Of a stretch of DNA of 64,000 bases, positions 8,681-19,041 are shown piece by piece (position 1 is the stretch's first letter; every line of letters starts with the position of its first letter). Under the pieces are notes generated by a model. The model worked only from the letters and a program-made list of their open reading frames with translations. It was not told the DNA's origin and did not search any database. This DNA comes from Bacteroidota bacterium (lineage in GTDB: Bacteria; Bacteroidota; Bacteroidia; UKL13-3). The stretch is taken from contig JAIYAT010000003.1 of NCBI GenBank assembly GCA_027488905.1, forward strand, positions 1 through 64,000, in the 5' to 3' direction. The translations under genes were made by a program, and so were the position numbers.

Positions 8681-8714
8681 AAAAGCCTGCCTTTCTTTCG
8701 AAAGGCAGGCTTTT
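8681..8714. terminator. Bidirectional rho-independent terminator
   Basis: Perfect 15-bp stem AAAAGCCTGCCTTTC / GAAAGGCAGGCTTTT with loop TTTC, with A-run and T-run flanks. It lies between convergent genes ending at 8658 and 8724 and can serve both. Confidence 0.9.
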
Positions 8715-8723
8715 TATTATGAT

Positions 8724-9320
8724 TTAATATAAAGCTAATAGTATAGCGAAAACAAAAAACAGAAATATCACCTCTATAATTCCAAGAATTAAACCTGCAA
8801 TTGCAAAGCCACGGCCTCTTCTACTTCCGCCACTAGTTCTAGACAAACCAATAGCAGAAAAAACAATCGCAACAACACCGAAAAGAATAGGGGCGATAAA
8901 TAGTCCTATGATTGAAACTGAGAAACCAACAATTGAAATAACATCCCAATCTCCATTATTTAATCTTGAATAATGGTCGAAAGGTCTTTTTCTATTAGTT
9001 TCTGTAACTGTCTTTTTAGCCTCATCTTTAGTTGTAATATCCTTTTCATTTAAAATAGGGCTAGCTTCAATTGGTTTAGCAGGTGCAGCCACAAATGACT
9101 CTGCATTTTGCTTAACTAAAACTGGCTCACTTTTAACAGTAAAATTTTTAGTTTGTAGGTCAATTGGTCTAGGGCTAATTTGAATTGATTTAGGATTGTG
9201 CGTCTTAATTGCAACTTCCTTCTTAGGATCACTTTTAACCTTGTTTAAGTGCGCATAACGTTGATTACTGCAAGATGATAGAAGTACTAATACTCCCAAT
9301 AAGTAAATTAATTGTTTCAT
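8724..9320 (-). CDS. Lipoprotein with C-terminal DUF4190-like membrane hairpin
   Basis: 198 residues. The leader MKQLIYLLGVLVLLSSC has a lipobox with Cys17. A low-complexity Lys/Pro-rich linker (about 25-115) follows. The C-terminus has two long hydrophobic segments (about 128-155 and 172-198) separated by a GGSRRGRGFAIAG loop, the layout of the small DUF4190 membrane domain. A lipoprotein anchor plus two helices is unusual but seen in Bacteroidota. Function unknown. Monocistronic. Confidence 0.7.
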   Translation of the reverse strand: MKQLIYLLGVLVLLSSCSNQRYAHLNKVKSDPKKEVAIKTHNPKSIQISPRPIDLQTKNFTVKSEPVLVKQNAESFVAAPAKPIEASPILNEKDITTKDEAKKTVTETNRKRPFDHYSRLNNGDWDVISIVGFSVSIIGLFIAPILFGVVAIVFSAIGLSRTSGGSRRGRGFAIAGLILGIIEVIFLFFVFAILLALY

Positions 9321-9460
9321 TTATTTTGTGTTTTTTTTGTGAAATCAACTTTAGCAAACTTTTTTAAATTTTCAAAATTAAAAATTCATTAGTTGGTTTA
9401 TCAATTTGTTAAATTTATTGAGGCTTTTACTAGACATACTCTTTCTAACTTAATAACAAC

Positions 9461-10900
9461 CTATTCAATTATCATCTTTTTAACGTAGGATGCATTTCCT
9501 ACCTGTATTTTTAACATGTAAATTCCTTGGTTCAACCCTAAAACATTGAATTGAACGGCATCTGGAGCTGCGCCATCTTTAAATGTTTGGAATACTTTTA
9601 CAAGTTTGCCATCCATGCCATATAACTCAATAAAATCAATAGCAGCAGCTTCACTCGGTTTGATCCAAAACTCGTTTGAAGCAGGATTTGGATAAATAAG
9701 AAATTGGTTTTCTATAGGCTCATCAGCAATGGCCGTTGTTATTTGAACCTTTTTATAACTTTTAAGCAATGTAACACAAGCGGTATCATAAGTGGCAAAA
9801 TTGATAAGACCTCTAGTAAAATCATCATATCCATCATAAATCAGGGCTTCAATGGCTGCAGAATCTTGTAAGCAAAAACAATTTTTCTCTAAACCTAAAT
9901 TTAAATCAGAACCATTCTCAAGGTTGTAAACGGAATTAAAGCACAGCCTATTTTCTGTAAAGTTTTGAATAGTTTGGCCAGGTTCAAACATTCCTGAAAC
10001 TTTTACCCCAACTTGATTGGCATTAAAATCATTATTAACTATTACACAAGGGCCAGTAATATCTAGGCCAAGGTTATTTGCAATCATAATATTTCCTTCC
10101 AATGTGGTTTGATTAGCGCCTAAAACGGCTGTTCCATTTTGTTGGAGAATGCAGTTCTTTACCTCAAGTCCATAACAATTTTCAATAGCAACCTCAAGCC
10201 CACTAAAACTACAATTTTCTACCAATCCTCTACACTGCATAATGGCTGCGCGCCCACCAACAAATTGAGAGTTGCTAACCATTAATGGATTTGCTAAAGT
10301 TGTAAAACACACGCCATTGTTCTGGAAATTACAATTAGTAGCAGTTACCCCTCCAAAGCTAATCATGGCTGCCATGGCTGCGCCATTATTAAGAAAAGTG
10401 CAATTATTTAATTTAATGTTTCCAGCAAGGTTTATTGCATAATTATTATGTTTAAAAATGCAATTGTTAAATGAAAGAGTATCAAAATAAATTTTATCGC
10501 TACTAATTCCATTAAATGAATTGTTAAACTCAAAATTGGAGCCAAAAAATTGTCCACCTTGCTTTGATTTTATTTCTATTCCACGCCAAGTATAATCGGT
10601 TGTATTGAGTTCTGCCTCAAACTTTATTGGCATTGTGGAAGTTCCGTTTGCCACCATATTACCCCTCAGTTCAATGTATGACATTAAACCAGTATTATAT
10701 CCCTTAAACTGAACTTTTACTGTTACACCAGGTTCAATGGTTAAGGTATTGCCTGGAAAAACAACAATAGGGCCTGTTAGCAAATATGGACTATTAGCAG
10801 CTGTCCAAACGGTATTGGCAAAAATACCCCCACTAACCTGAGTTTGTGAATATGCAAGCTGTGTGAGGCTAATAAATAAAAGTATAAATAGTTTTTTCAT
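9461..10900 (-). CDS. Right-handed beta-helix protein with T9SS sorting domain
   Basis: 479 residues. Signal peptide to about residue 18 (LAYSQ), an N-terminal cap (GGIFANTVWTAANSPYLLTG), then a parallel beta-helix (about 50-370) with many short NC.F..N turns (NNCIFKHNN, KLNNCTFLNN, NCNFQNNG), and a T9SS domain (FLIYPNPASNEFWI ... YVKKMIIE). Such folds often bind or cleave polysaccharide, but no catalytic residues can be named. The sorting domain is closely similar to that of the next upstream giant gene, including VLGLNQGIYMLKI, so the two share a recent origin of that part. Confidence 0.85.
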   Translation of the reverse strand: MKKLFILLFISLTQLAYSQTQVSGGIFANTVWTAANSPYLLTGPIVVFPGNTLTIEPGVTVKVQFKGYNTGLMSYIELRGNMVANGTSTMPIKFEAELNTTDYTWRGIEIKSKQGGQFFGSNFEFNNSFNGISSDKIYFDTLSFNNCIFKHNNYAINLAGNIKLNNCTFLNNGAAMAAMISFGGVTATNCNFQNNGVCFTTLANPLMVSNSQFVGGRAAIMQCRGLVENCSFSGLEVAIENCYGLEVKNCILQQNGTAVLGANQTTLEGNIMIANNLGLDITGPCVIVNNDFNANQVGVKVSGMFEPGQTIQNFTENRLCFNSVYNLENGSDLNLGLEKNCFCLQDSAAIEALIYDGYDDFTRGLINFATYDTACVTLLKSYKKVQITTAIADEPIENQFLIYPNPASNEFWIKPSEAAAIDFIELYGMDGKLVKVFQTFKDGAAPDAVQFNVLGLNQGIYMLKIQVGNASYVKKMIIE

Positions 10901-10986
10901 AAAATTCTGATTGTGTTTAATAGACTCGCATATTAAAAAAGGTTGCTTGAGCCTTAATAAAATTCCTAAATTCTAAAGCCATAGTC

Positions 10987-13900
10987 CTAATTTAAGTTGA
11001 GCTTTCTTGCATAAACCTGACCACACATTTTAATATTCAGCACATACATTCCTTGGTTCAAGCCTAAGACATTTAATTTAAGTAATTCTGCCGTAGCTGC
11101 TGAAGTTAATGTGTCCCATGTTCTAACCAACCTTCCATCCAAACTATACAAAGCTATAAAATCAAAGCTTGTTGCTTTAGGTGCCTTAATCCAAACAAAT
11201 TCTGAAGCGGGATTAGGATAAATTAAGATGCTATTATTCTCAATTTCCTCTGCTTTTAGCACTCTTATGCCTAAATCGGTTTTAGTGCCATCCAAATCTT
11301 CCTGCCATAGTCTATAATAAAGCCTTGTATTTGCATTAAGTATGTCTTTGTCTATATGCTGGTAATTAGTCAAGGAGTTTGAATTTCCTTTACCCTTATA
11401 AAACGCAATTGGTTCAAACCGTACCCCATCAAATGACCTTTCTAAATAAAAGCCTTTGTTATTTTGTTCTGAACTTGTTTGCCATTTAACCAAAGCATCC
11501 ATATCGAAGGCTTGAACCTCAAACATATTCAAAACTACTGGCAATGGATGAGACAATGCCTCATCACATCCCATATAAGGCTTAAAGGGGTCGCGTGGCT
11601 GATAGTCTATGTCAAATCCAAAGCGGGATATTGGCAGGCCTGCCAAGGCAGTATCACCCAAAGAAGTTCCTGCCAAACGCAAATTCGATCCACTCACAAA
11701 TTGCACCGGTTTGCTTCTAGAATTTGAATTGGTATTTGTAGCAGCAGCAAAGGCTGCTAAGCTTGCATAATCAGTAGCGGAGGCATTTCCTACAAATCCA
11801 TTGTTTCCATTGGCAAACAAGAGGTTTCTATTCATGATGGGGTTTGAACCAGTCCATAAATAGGCAGCGTAATGTTTAGTACCAAGTGTACTAAAATTGG
11901 TAGATTCGTTTATAAAGATATTGTTGAATACAGAATCTTGTTGGTCTCCAATTATTGATAAGTAGGCAGCTGTATAATCGTTGCCGGTATTACTTACATT
12001 AATACCAGAAATTTTAACCGTATTAAAAAATATCTTATTGGCAGTTCCATCTTTAGTAATTCCATGATACAAAATATTACCCAAATTCGTACTTGGTAAA
12101 CTGATTTCATTATGATGCAATAGTATATTTGGACCCGAAACAAGGATGCCTCTTACTCTTGCTGCCGTATTGCCCAAGGGACCAATGCCAAAAACAAAAT
12201 TCCGAGAAACCTCTACACCATTTCCAATTATATGAATTCCAGAAGCCCCACCTGATGGAATACCATTGGTATAAATTAGCGCAACATGGTTGCCTGTAAC
12301 GAAACGTTGTCCTGCTCCAGCGCTGGCAGTAAAAATACCATACAAGAAATTGAAATTTGGATTAATTAAACTTGCATTGCTTGGAACATGGTAAAGCTGC
12401 TGTACTACATTGTTTCTGATAATAAAAGGGGTATTGCCAGAATGGTGAATGCCAGTTAATACTTTAGAATGATGTAAGAAGTATCGCAAATTTCTTATCG
12501 TATTATTTTCTAGCAACACATGCTGACCATTGTTTACTGTAAACTCTATTCCATACAAATCGCCATTGCAGGCCGAGCTAATACTTCCTGCGGTTTGGTC
12601 TGAACCAATAAAATTGTTTCTTACTATAAAATTGCCCGAACTGGCATTGAAGCGTATGCCATATAAGTTTAGGAGGCCTCCACCAACAGCCTGAATGGCT
12701 CCTATGCGGTTATTGATGAGTTGAACCGAATCTAATGCTGAACCGAAACTGCTGCCAATATTAATGGCGCTGAAGCCTGCCGTACCAACTGAATTGGTAT
12801 AATTAATTTGAATACTAGACAAGCCAGTGTCAGCACCAAGGATATTGTCTTGAATCAAAAACTTCCCATTTAAAACGCCAATCAAAGCATTATTTAAATC
12901 ATTAACTAAACCTGTAAACTGAATTCTTCTAAAGGTATTTTGCCTAACAATTATATCTAAACCTTGCAGATTCGTAAGTGAAAAAGTACCCGATGTACCA
13001 TCAAACATAGTTGGCTGCGCACCACCACAATTAGCCGCGGAGCCTCCAAAGAAATTATTAGCAATAAGCGCCCCATTGGCAGAATATCGAATAAATGAAA
13101 AGTTGCCTGCATGCGTATAGGTGAAGTTCTTATAAAAACTATTCCCAATTATGCTATAATTTTCATTGTCATTATCAATGAATATTCCAAAGTTATTGGG
13201 ACTAACAATCTCATTGTTAGAAATAATATTATTACTTGAAAAGGCTTGTGAAGGACCTGTAGTTGCATTAGCCGAAATACAAACCGAAGGCCGCAAGGAA
13301 GGGCTAAAGGCGCCAATTAAACAACTATCAATTATATTATTGTCATTTCCTGTGATCAATCGATTCCCAAATTTAACAATGCCATCATTATTTAAAAATG
13401 GGTCACTGTATAGATTGCAATTTCTAATTTGATTAAAGGAAGCATCATTTTCTATTATCACACAAGGGGCACCAACAGTGTTTGTTATCGTGATTTTTCT
13501 ACCCGCCTTACTTAACGTGTCTGAACCATTGATATTAACAAAGCTGCACCCATTTAGCTGAAAAACTGCAGGAGAACCAGAACCAGTAATACTTACTTGA
13601 ACCCCATTGGCTGGTCTTATACTTATGGTATTGGTGGCACTTGCACCTTGAATAAGGTTTGAAAATGTAAAAGGAAAAGACTCTGTAGGTGGGGAATAGG
13701 TGGTTTGGGTTAGCAAAAAAGTAACTGGAGCAGAAACACCTCTTTGATGCAAGTCAGTAACTGCTGCAGTTAAAGTAGTATAGTTGCCGCCAGTTCCAAC
13801 TCTATAAACACCCGCTAAAGGTGGTGCGACTATACTAAACCTAAAAGGGTTGGTGGGTGGCGTTAATAGACTGTCCATGCTCCCACTGTTAAAACCTAAT

Positions 13901-16900
13901 GAAGGTAATGCCGCATAATTACCTGCACTATCTGCTGCTACAAAGAAATAATAAATAGAATCGCCAACAATTGGTAAAGAAGTAAGCAAGGCATAATTTA
14001 ATGTAAACGTAAATGGCGAGGCATTGCTAGCAGATTCAACATACTTCCAGCCATTAAAGCTATTTTGGTTCAACCCGAAACCATTGCCTTCTGATTTCTT
14101 TTTAAAATATACACGAGGTCTTCTGCCGTTGGCAATGTTTATACCACTCATGGTATCAGTGATTATTAAAGATTGCAGAGTTCTTAACGGAATTGCACCA
14201 CTATTGGCAGCATTTTGGTGTGCCCCAAATACGGGTGGATTTACATCATATTCATTTTCATAACAACCTATGCGCGTAAGTGTAGTTGAGCGCATGGAAT
14301 CTAATAAATCTCGGTTGATTGCTGGAATAACCATACCCATGCGGAGTGCTCCACCCTTACTTGGCCTAAGATTACTATTGCTCACAAATAAGGGATTGCT
14401 TGAAATTGAATTGGCATTGCCACCCAGCACAGACCTTAATTCTGCTAGTGTATTAAAAGAACTCAAACCACTTGTTAACAATACACCATTAAGGCTATTT
14501 GCAAAATAATTATTGTGGTTAATCACTGCACCAGCAATTGGTAAGGTAGTAGAAACCCAAATAGCCGCGTTCCTGGAACCACTAATAGAATTCCCTATAC
14601 CATTGCTAAAGACATTGTTTCTAATTTCTAAACCAGTAAACGGGCCATTACCAAATATTTGCATCGCACCTGAACCATTGGCCCCATTGCCAAAACTTGA
14701 ACCACCAGAAAGATGCACGGAATTGTAAACTACTTTAATATTTGTACCGCCCTCAATTCTAATTCCAAAGGTGTTAAAAATATTTCCAAAGCCATTGCCA
14801 CTGGTTGAAGAAATAATACGCGAAATACTATTGTTATAAATTGAATCATTGTTTACACCAATGCCAGAAGAAATTGAAATTCCGTAACAACCGGTGCTGT
14901 TGTTATTGGCACTTTCTATGTTATGGATAATGTTACTTTTGATACTTGAATTAGTTACATACTCCCCAATTGTTATACCGCTCACAATTTGAACAAACTG
15001 TGTAAAAAAATTAATAATGGAATTTTTATTTACAACCGCTTTATCAACCCCTTCGATATAAATACCTGTTCCTGCCAAGTTTAAATTAAAACTATCTGTA
15101 CTAAAACGATTGTTTTCAATCAACAAATTGCTAATGGGCGAAGTGGCTGAACCAATGGCTAAGAGTCCAGATACGCCAAAATATAAATTACAGTTTCTAA
15201 TGGTAATTCTGTCTGCTCCAGCAGCCTTAACAATGGCTTGTGGACCAATACCTGTTCTAGCGCCAATGATTACAATTTGGGTGGTACCTATATTTCCACC
15301 TTTAAGGTTTAGGTTTTTAAATTCTACATTCTTTACGCCGTCATTTGTATTGTTAGATTGGATAAACACTACGCTTTGCGCATTGTTGTGTGTATTTCGC
15401 AAACTCACATTTCTGCTGTTAGAATTAGCATTTGAGCCATCAAAGGTAAAGCCAATTACGCCATCTCTAACAACAAACAAGGCTGAATCGGATGCGCCAA
15501 AAATAAGCGAACTTACACCTGTGGCAGGTTTGATAAGTAAGGTGTTTGTGGCCGACATTCCCATAGATGCCCTAAGTGACAATGGAAAGGTTTCTAAGCC
15601 ACCAAAGGTGGGTGTTGTATAAATTGCATTGGTGAGTAATAAAGTTACTGGCCCTGTTTGTACACTAGCCTCAAATCTTCTTAAGGCCGCAGTGAGTGAA
15701 TTAAAATTACCGCCATTGCCCACAGTAAAAGTACCTGAAAGCGTATCGAAAACAGGGAAGAAACTAATTTGACCTGTTGCGGGGAAATTACTAGCCGCAA
15801 GGGTAGTTGATAATGGATTGCCAGCCAATGTTACAAAACCAGCTCCTACATTGCTATTGCTATCTTCTGCAGTTGCAAAAAACTCTATGGTATCGCCAGG
15901 CAACAAAGCACTTTGAAGCAAGGCATAGTTTATTTGAAAGTTAAAAGGCGATACAGAATCTGTGGTTAATACAAACTTCCAGCCTCCATTTGCATTTGTA
16001 TTGGCAACAAAGGCATTGGCATCTGTTTTCTTTTTAAAGTAAAGACGCGGTCTACTAGATGTTGTGCCTTTAATACCAAATCTATCTGAAGCAAAAACCC
16101 TTACTTGCGGAGCAGCTTGATAAGGTGAAACACCTCTTAAGGGTAAATAAGAAATAGCTGGTTTAATCAAATCGGAAGGCAAAAATGCACCTTCATAACA
16201 GCCAACATCTGGGAATTTAGTAGAACGCATTAAACCCTCAATATCTCTTATCACCATGATAGGAGTATCAATTAAATTGGCACCAGACTCTATTTGAGTG
16301 GGAACACTTGTATTGGGTGCTAAATTGAATGGCTGAAACAACGCTTGTTGAAATACAACATCTTCAAAATAACTTTCAGACTCTCTTGGTGACAACCTGC
16401 TTTTGAGTTGTGAAAGGGTACTATCTTTAATTGAGGCATCAAAGAAAATAGCAAATCTTCCTGGTGTTCCTTCTGCATAAAATAGGTTATGGTTTGAACC
16501 TATTCTGTAAGTAGCCAAATTGCTACCTTCTCTATAATAGGCTGCATTAAAGCCATTGAGGGTTGCCAATGATTTATTGATAAAAACATTGTTTCGAGTT
16601 TCTACTTGCGAGAATATACCTGCACGCAAGCAATAAGAAACTAGGTTTCCAGAATTCTGAGCATTGAAGTAAACAGTGTTATGGTAGATTCGACTAACAT
16701 TACTGGCATTTGAGTTATTAATATAAATGCCATAAATATTGCCAACAATTGGACTATAATACGTTTCAAAATCATTTATAAGGTTATTGCTAATGTTCAC
16801 ATTTAGGGCGCCTGATCCAATTTCTATCCCTGTCAGGGTAACGTTAATTGAATCGGATCTAAACCCATAAATCTTGTTTCGGGAAATGTTTACTTGTGCG

Positions 16901-18453
16901 TTGCTATTGTTGTATTCAATGGCTTTTACTGTGCCTAATTTAGTTCTAAGATTATAAAAGGTATTGTTTTCTATCACTTTTACTCCTGTATTAGCTGTAC
17001 CAGTAATTGGCTTTAAATATCCAAGCACTGAGCCATTTACCAAATTACTAAGGTCAAAGATTTCATTACCCACAACACTATCTGCTTGATTTGAGTTTTG
17101 GTTATTGAAAATGGCAATATGCTGTCCGTTTAGGCAGGTACTGCCATAAATCCTATTGTTAAAAACCCTTCCAATGCCTTGCGAACCAAACAGGTTAATA
17201 GCATAAAAACTATTATTGCTATAGTTGCCATAAATTTCATTTCTAATGATGGAAGAATATTTATTTTGCGCGCAGGTTAACTGTATGCCTGTAAAAATTC
17301 CTCCTGAAGTTCCTTGGTAGCGGTTATTCCCAATCCTATTGGCAGAAATAATTAGTGTTTCATTGGCAATTGCATCAATCCCATTAAATGTTGCATTCAA
17401 CGACAAACCATTGACGATAAAATTACTATCAATAAGTAATCTTACATACGAACTACCAATAAATATTCCGTTATTAGTGCCTGTGGAAGAGGTATCTGAA
17501 ATTGTATTTGCTCTTACACTAGCACTTATAAAGTATTGCAAATATATTCCATTTAAAGTATTAGAAAAACTGGTTCCACCGCCAGAAATATTATTGCCTT
17601 CAATGAGCAAGTTGTTTTGAAAATGGGCTATTATACCAGATGCAGTAGAAGTATTGTTTGACCCAAAACGTTTAATAATATTTCCATTATTTTCCCTGCC
17701 TATGGTATTGCCTTGATCATATAAAAAAGGGAAAGAAGGGAATATGAATATCCCACTAAAATAGATACCAATTTGCGCATTGGTAATGATGTTTCCTTCT
17801 AGGGTATTAAAAGAGTGAGCATCTGAAATAAGCGTATAGGGAATAGATGAGAAATTTGAAGACACATGATTGGCGGCGTATATACCTGTTGGGGTCATGA
17901 AAGAACTTCGCCTAAAAGTAACTTCGCAATCTTTAAGAGTGTTGTATTGGCAACCATCCACAGGATTTACACCATTTCTTTTTACCAGCATAATGCCATA
18001 CTCATACTGGGTGGTACTTGTTGCATTGGTATTAGCTTCATTAAAAACAAGATTCTCTAGTGTTACATAATCCACACCAATTAACCTAAACATAGCATCC
18101 ATTCCGCCAGTTCCAGCGCCAGAGGTAAATACTGGTTTTGCACCAGCAGTCAAACTCTTACGAATGACTAAAGGATTTGAAGCACTTAAGCTTGCATTTA
18201 AGGTGGCCGAACCTAAACTCAAGCCAGCATTTGGAAGCGTTTCTGTATGTCCGTTTGCAATTTCTATAATGGCTCCACCAGTTGCCACACCATTAAGATT
18301 TAATGCGGAAACTGCAGCATTTAAGGTTGGATAATCGCAACCCGTTGTACAAACCGTTTTGCTTCCTGAAATAGGTTGTGCAAGGACAATTGTAAAAGAA
18401 AACAAGAAGTAAAAAGTAAATAAAAAACTTACTTTAAATGGTTTAGGAAACAT
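10987..18453 (-). CDS. Giant three-block beta-helix protein with T9SS sorting domain
   Basis: 2488 residues in one frame. A signal peptide (ending VLAQ) is followed by three large parallel beta-helix blocks, each opening with a similar cap: CTTGCDYPTLNAAVSALN, VGNGGNFNSLTAALRRFE and VGTGGNYTTLTAAVTDLH. The blocks are joined by two Ig-like linkers that share the signature RPR(L/V)YFKKK and an INYALL/LNYALL strand. The C-terminus has a fibronectin-like region (KWQTSSEQNNKGFYLERSFD) and a T9SS domain (ILIYPNPASEFVWI). It is likely an extracellular adhesin or polymer-binding protein exported by type IX secretion. It lies 86 bp upstream of the smaller beta-helix gene. Confidence 0.88.
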   Translation of the reverse strand: MFPKPFKVSFLFTFYFLFSFTIVLAQPISGSKTVCTTGCDYPTLNAAVSALNLNGVATGGAIIEIANGHTETLPNAGLSLGSATLNASLSASNPLVIRKSLTAGAKPVFTSGAGTGGMDAMFRLIGVDYVTLENLVFNEANTNATSTTQYEYGIMLVKRNGVNPVDGCQYNTLKDCEVTFRRSSFMTPTGIYAANHVSSNFSSIPYTLISDAHSFNTLEGNIITNAQIGIYFSGIFIFPSFPFLYDQGNTIGRENNGNIIKRFGSNNTSTASGIIAHFQNNLLIEGNNISGGGTSFSNTLNGIYLQYFISASVRANTISDTSSTGTNNGIFIGSSYVRLLIDSNFIVNGLSLNATFNGIDAIANETLIISANRIGNNRYQGTSGGIFTGIQLTCAQNKYSSIIRNEIYGNYSNNSFYAINLFGSQGIGRVFNNRIYGSTCLNGQHIAIFNNQNSNQADSVVGNEIFDLSNLVNGSVLGYLKPITGTANTGVKVIENNTFYNLRTKLGTVKAIEYNNSNAQVNISRNKIYGFRSDSINVTLTGIEIGSGALNVNISNNLINDFETYYSPIVGNIYGIYINNSNASNVSRIYHNTVYFNAQNSGNLVSYCLRAGIFSQVETRNNVFINKSLATLNGFNAAYYREGSNLATYRIGSNHNLFYAEGTPGRFAIFFDASIKDSTLSQLKSRLSPRESESYFEDVVFQQALFQPFNLAPNTSVPTQIESGANLIDTPIMVIRDIEGLMRSTKFPDVGCYEGAFLPSDLIKPAISYLPLRGVSPYQAAPQVRVFASDRFGIKGTTSSRPRLYFKKKTDANAFVANTNANGGWKFVLTTDSVSPFNFQINYALLQSALLPGDTIEFFATAEDSNSNVGAGFVTLAGNPLSTTLAASNFPATGQISFFPVFDTLSGTFTVGNGGNFNSLTAALRRFEASVQTGPVTLLLTNAIYTTPTFGGLETFPLSLRASMGMSATNTLLIKPATGVSSLIFGASDSALFVVRDGVIGFTFDGSNANSNSRNVSLRNTHNNAQSVVFIQSNNTNDGVKNVEFKNLNLKGGNIGTTQIVIIGARTGIGPQAIVKAAGADRITIRNCNLYFGVSGLLAIGSATSPISNLLIENNRFSTDSFNLNLAGTGIYIEGVDKAVVNKNSIINFFTQFVQIVSGITIGEYVTNSSIKSNIIHNIESANNNSTGCYGISISSGIGVNNDSIYNNSISRIISSTSGNGFGNIFNTFGIRIEGGTNIKVVYNSVHLSGGSSFGNGANGSGAMQIFGNGPFTGLEIRNNVFSNGIGNSISGSRNAAIWVSTTLPIAGAVINHNNYFANSLNGVLLTSGLSSFNTLAELRSVLGGNANSISSNPLFVSNSNLRPSKGGALRMGMVIPAINRDLLDSMRSTTLTRIGCYENEYDVNPPVFGAHQNAANSGAIPLRTLQSLIITDTMSGINIANGRRPRVYFKKKSEGNGFGLNQNSFNGWKYVESASNASPFTFTLNYALLTSLPIVGDSIYYFFVAADSAGNYAALPSLGFNSGSMDSLLTPPTNPFRFSIVAPPLAGVYRVGTGGNYTTLTAAVTDLHQRGVSAPVTFLLTQTTYSPPTESFPFTFSNLIQGASATNTISIRPANGVQVSITGSGSPAVFQLNGCSFVNINGSDTLSKAGRKITITNTVGAPCVIIENDASFNQIRNCNLYSDPFLNNDGIVKFGNRLITGNDNNIIDSCLIGAFSPSLRPSVCISANATTGPSQAFSSNNIISNNEIVSPNNFGIFIDNDNENYSIIGNSFYKNFTYTHAGNFSFIRYSANGALIANNFFGGSAANCGGAQPTMFDGTSGTFSLTNLQGLDIIVRQNTFRRIQFTGLVNDLNNALIGVLNGKFLIQDNILGADTGLSSIQINYTNSVGTAGFSAINIGSSFGSALDSVQLINNRIGAIQAVGGGLLNLYGIRFNASSGNFIVRNNFIGSDQTAGSISSACNGDLYGIEFTVNNGQHVLLENNTIRNLRYFLHHSKVLTGIHHSGNTPFIIRNNVVQQLYHVPSNASLINPNFNFLYGIFTASAGAGQRFVTGNHVALIYTNGIPSGGASGIHIIGNGVEVSRNFVFGIGPLGNTAARVRGILVSGPNILLHHNEISLPSTNLGNILYHGITKDGTANKIFFNTVKISGINVSNTGNDYTAAYLSIIGDQQDSVFNNIFINESTNFSTLGTKHYAAYLWTGSNPIMNRNLLFANGNNGFVGNASATDYASLAAFAAATNTNSNSRSKPVQFVSGSNLRLAGTSLGDTALAGLPISRFGFDIDYQPRDPFKPYMGCDEALSHPLPVVLNMFEVQAFDMDALVKWQTSSEQNNKGFYLERSFDGVRFEPIAFYKGKGNSNSLTNYQHIDKDILNANTRLYYRLWQEDLDGTKTDLGIRVLKAEEIENNSILIYPNPASEFVWIKAPKATSFDFIALYSLDGRLVRTWDTLTSAATAELLKLNVLGLNQGMYVLNIKMCGQVYARKLNLN

Positions 18454-18524
18454 ATTACGGCTATTTTATGTGTTACAAAGAAAGTCTGTTTAAGCTTAAA
18501 ATAATGTTAAATTGCCCCTTTATT

Positions 18525-19025
18525 ATGAATAACAACGATATACTTAGACGACTTCGCTATACGTTCAGAATCTCTGATACGGCAATGACTGAGCATTTTT
18601 TAAAAGGTGGAAACGAAGTTAACATAGAACAAATCACAAATTGGTTAAAGAAAGACGAGGAAGCTGGATTTATTCCACTTTATGATGTTCAACTTGCAGC
18701 ATTTTTAAATGGGTTTATCATTAAAAATAGAGGTGAAAAAGGAAGTGAAGTTCCAAAACCTGAAAAAAGTTTAAACAACAACTTAATCTTTAGAAAACTA
18801 AGAATTGCTTTGAACCTAAAAGATGAAGACATTCTTGAAATTCTTTTGTTGGCTGATTTTCGGTTCAGCAAAAGCGAACTGGCTGCACTTTTTAGAAACC
18901 CAGAACATGAAAAATTCAGGGTTTGCAAGGACCAAATTCTAAGGAATTTTTTAATGGGATTACAAATTCAGAAAACGGGTAGAAAACCTGGCGATCCGCC
19001 CCCTGTTTCGCAAATCCCCAAATAG
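18525..19025 (+). CDS. DUF1456 (YehS-like) protein
   Basis: 166 residues from the ATG at 18525 (MNNNDILRRLRYTFRI); the frame opens 57 bp earlier but that extension does not look like the family. Two copies of a helical module are visible: NNDILRRLRYTF...ITNWLKKDEEAGF and NNLIFRKLRIALNL...LAALFRNPEHEKF. This internal duplication defines DUF1456, a widespread cytoplasmic family of unknown function. It is divergent from the giant beta-helix gene and convergent with the GNAT gene that follows. Confidence 0.9.
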   Translation: MNNNDILRRLRYTFRISDTAMTEHFLKGGNEVNIEQITNWLKKDEEAGFIPLYDVQLAAFLNGFIIKNRGEKGSEVPKPEKSLNNNLIFRKLRIALNLKDEDILEILLLADFRFSKSELAALFRNPEHEKFRVCKDQILRNFLMGLQIQKTGRKPGDPPPVSQIPK

Positions 19026-19041
19026 CATTTCAAGTGCTATG

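Noticed and set aside
15110-15622. 170-codon plus-strand frame opposite the giant beta-helix gene
   Set aside because: It is antisense to a well-supported protein with clear repeats; hydrophobic composition is a by-product of Asn-rich sense codons.
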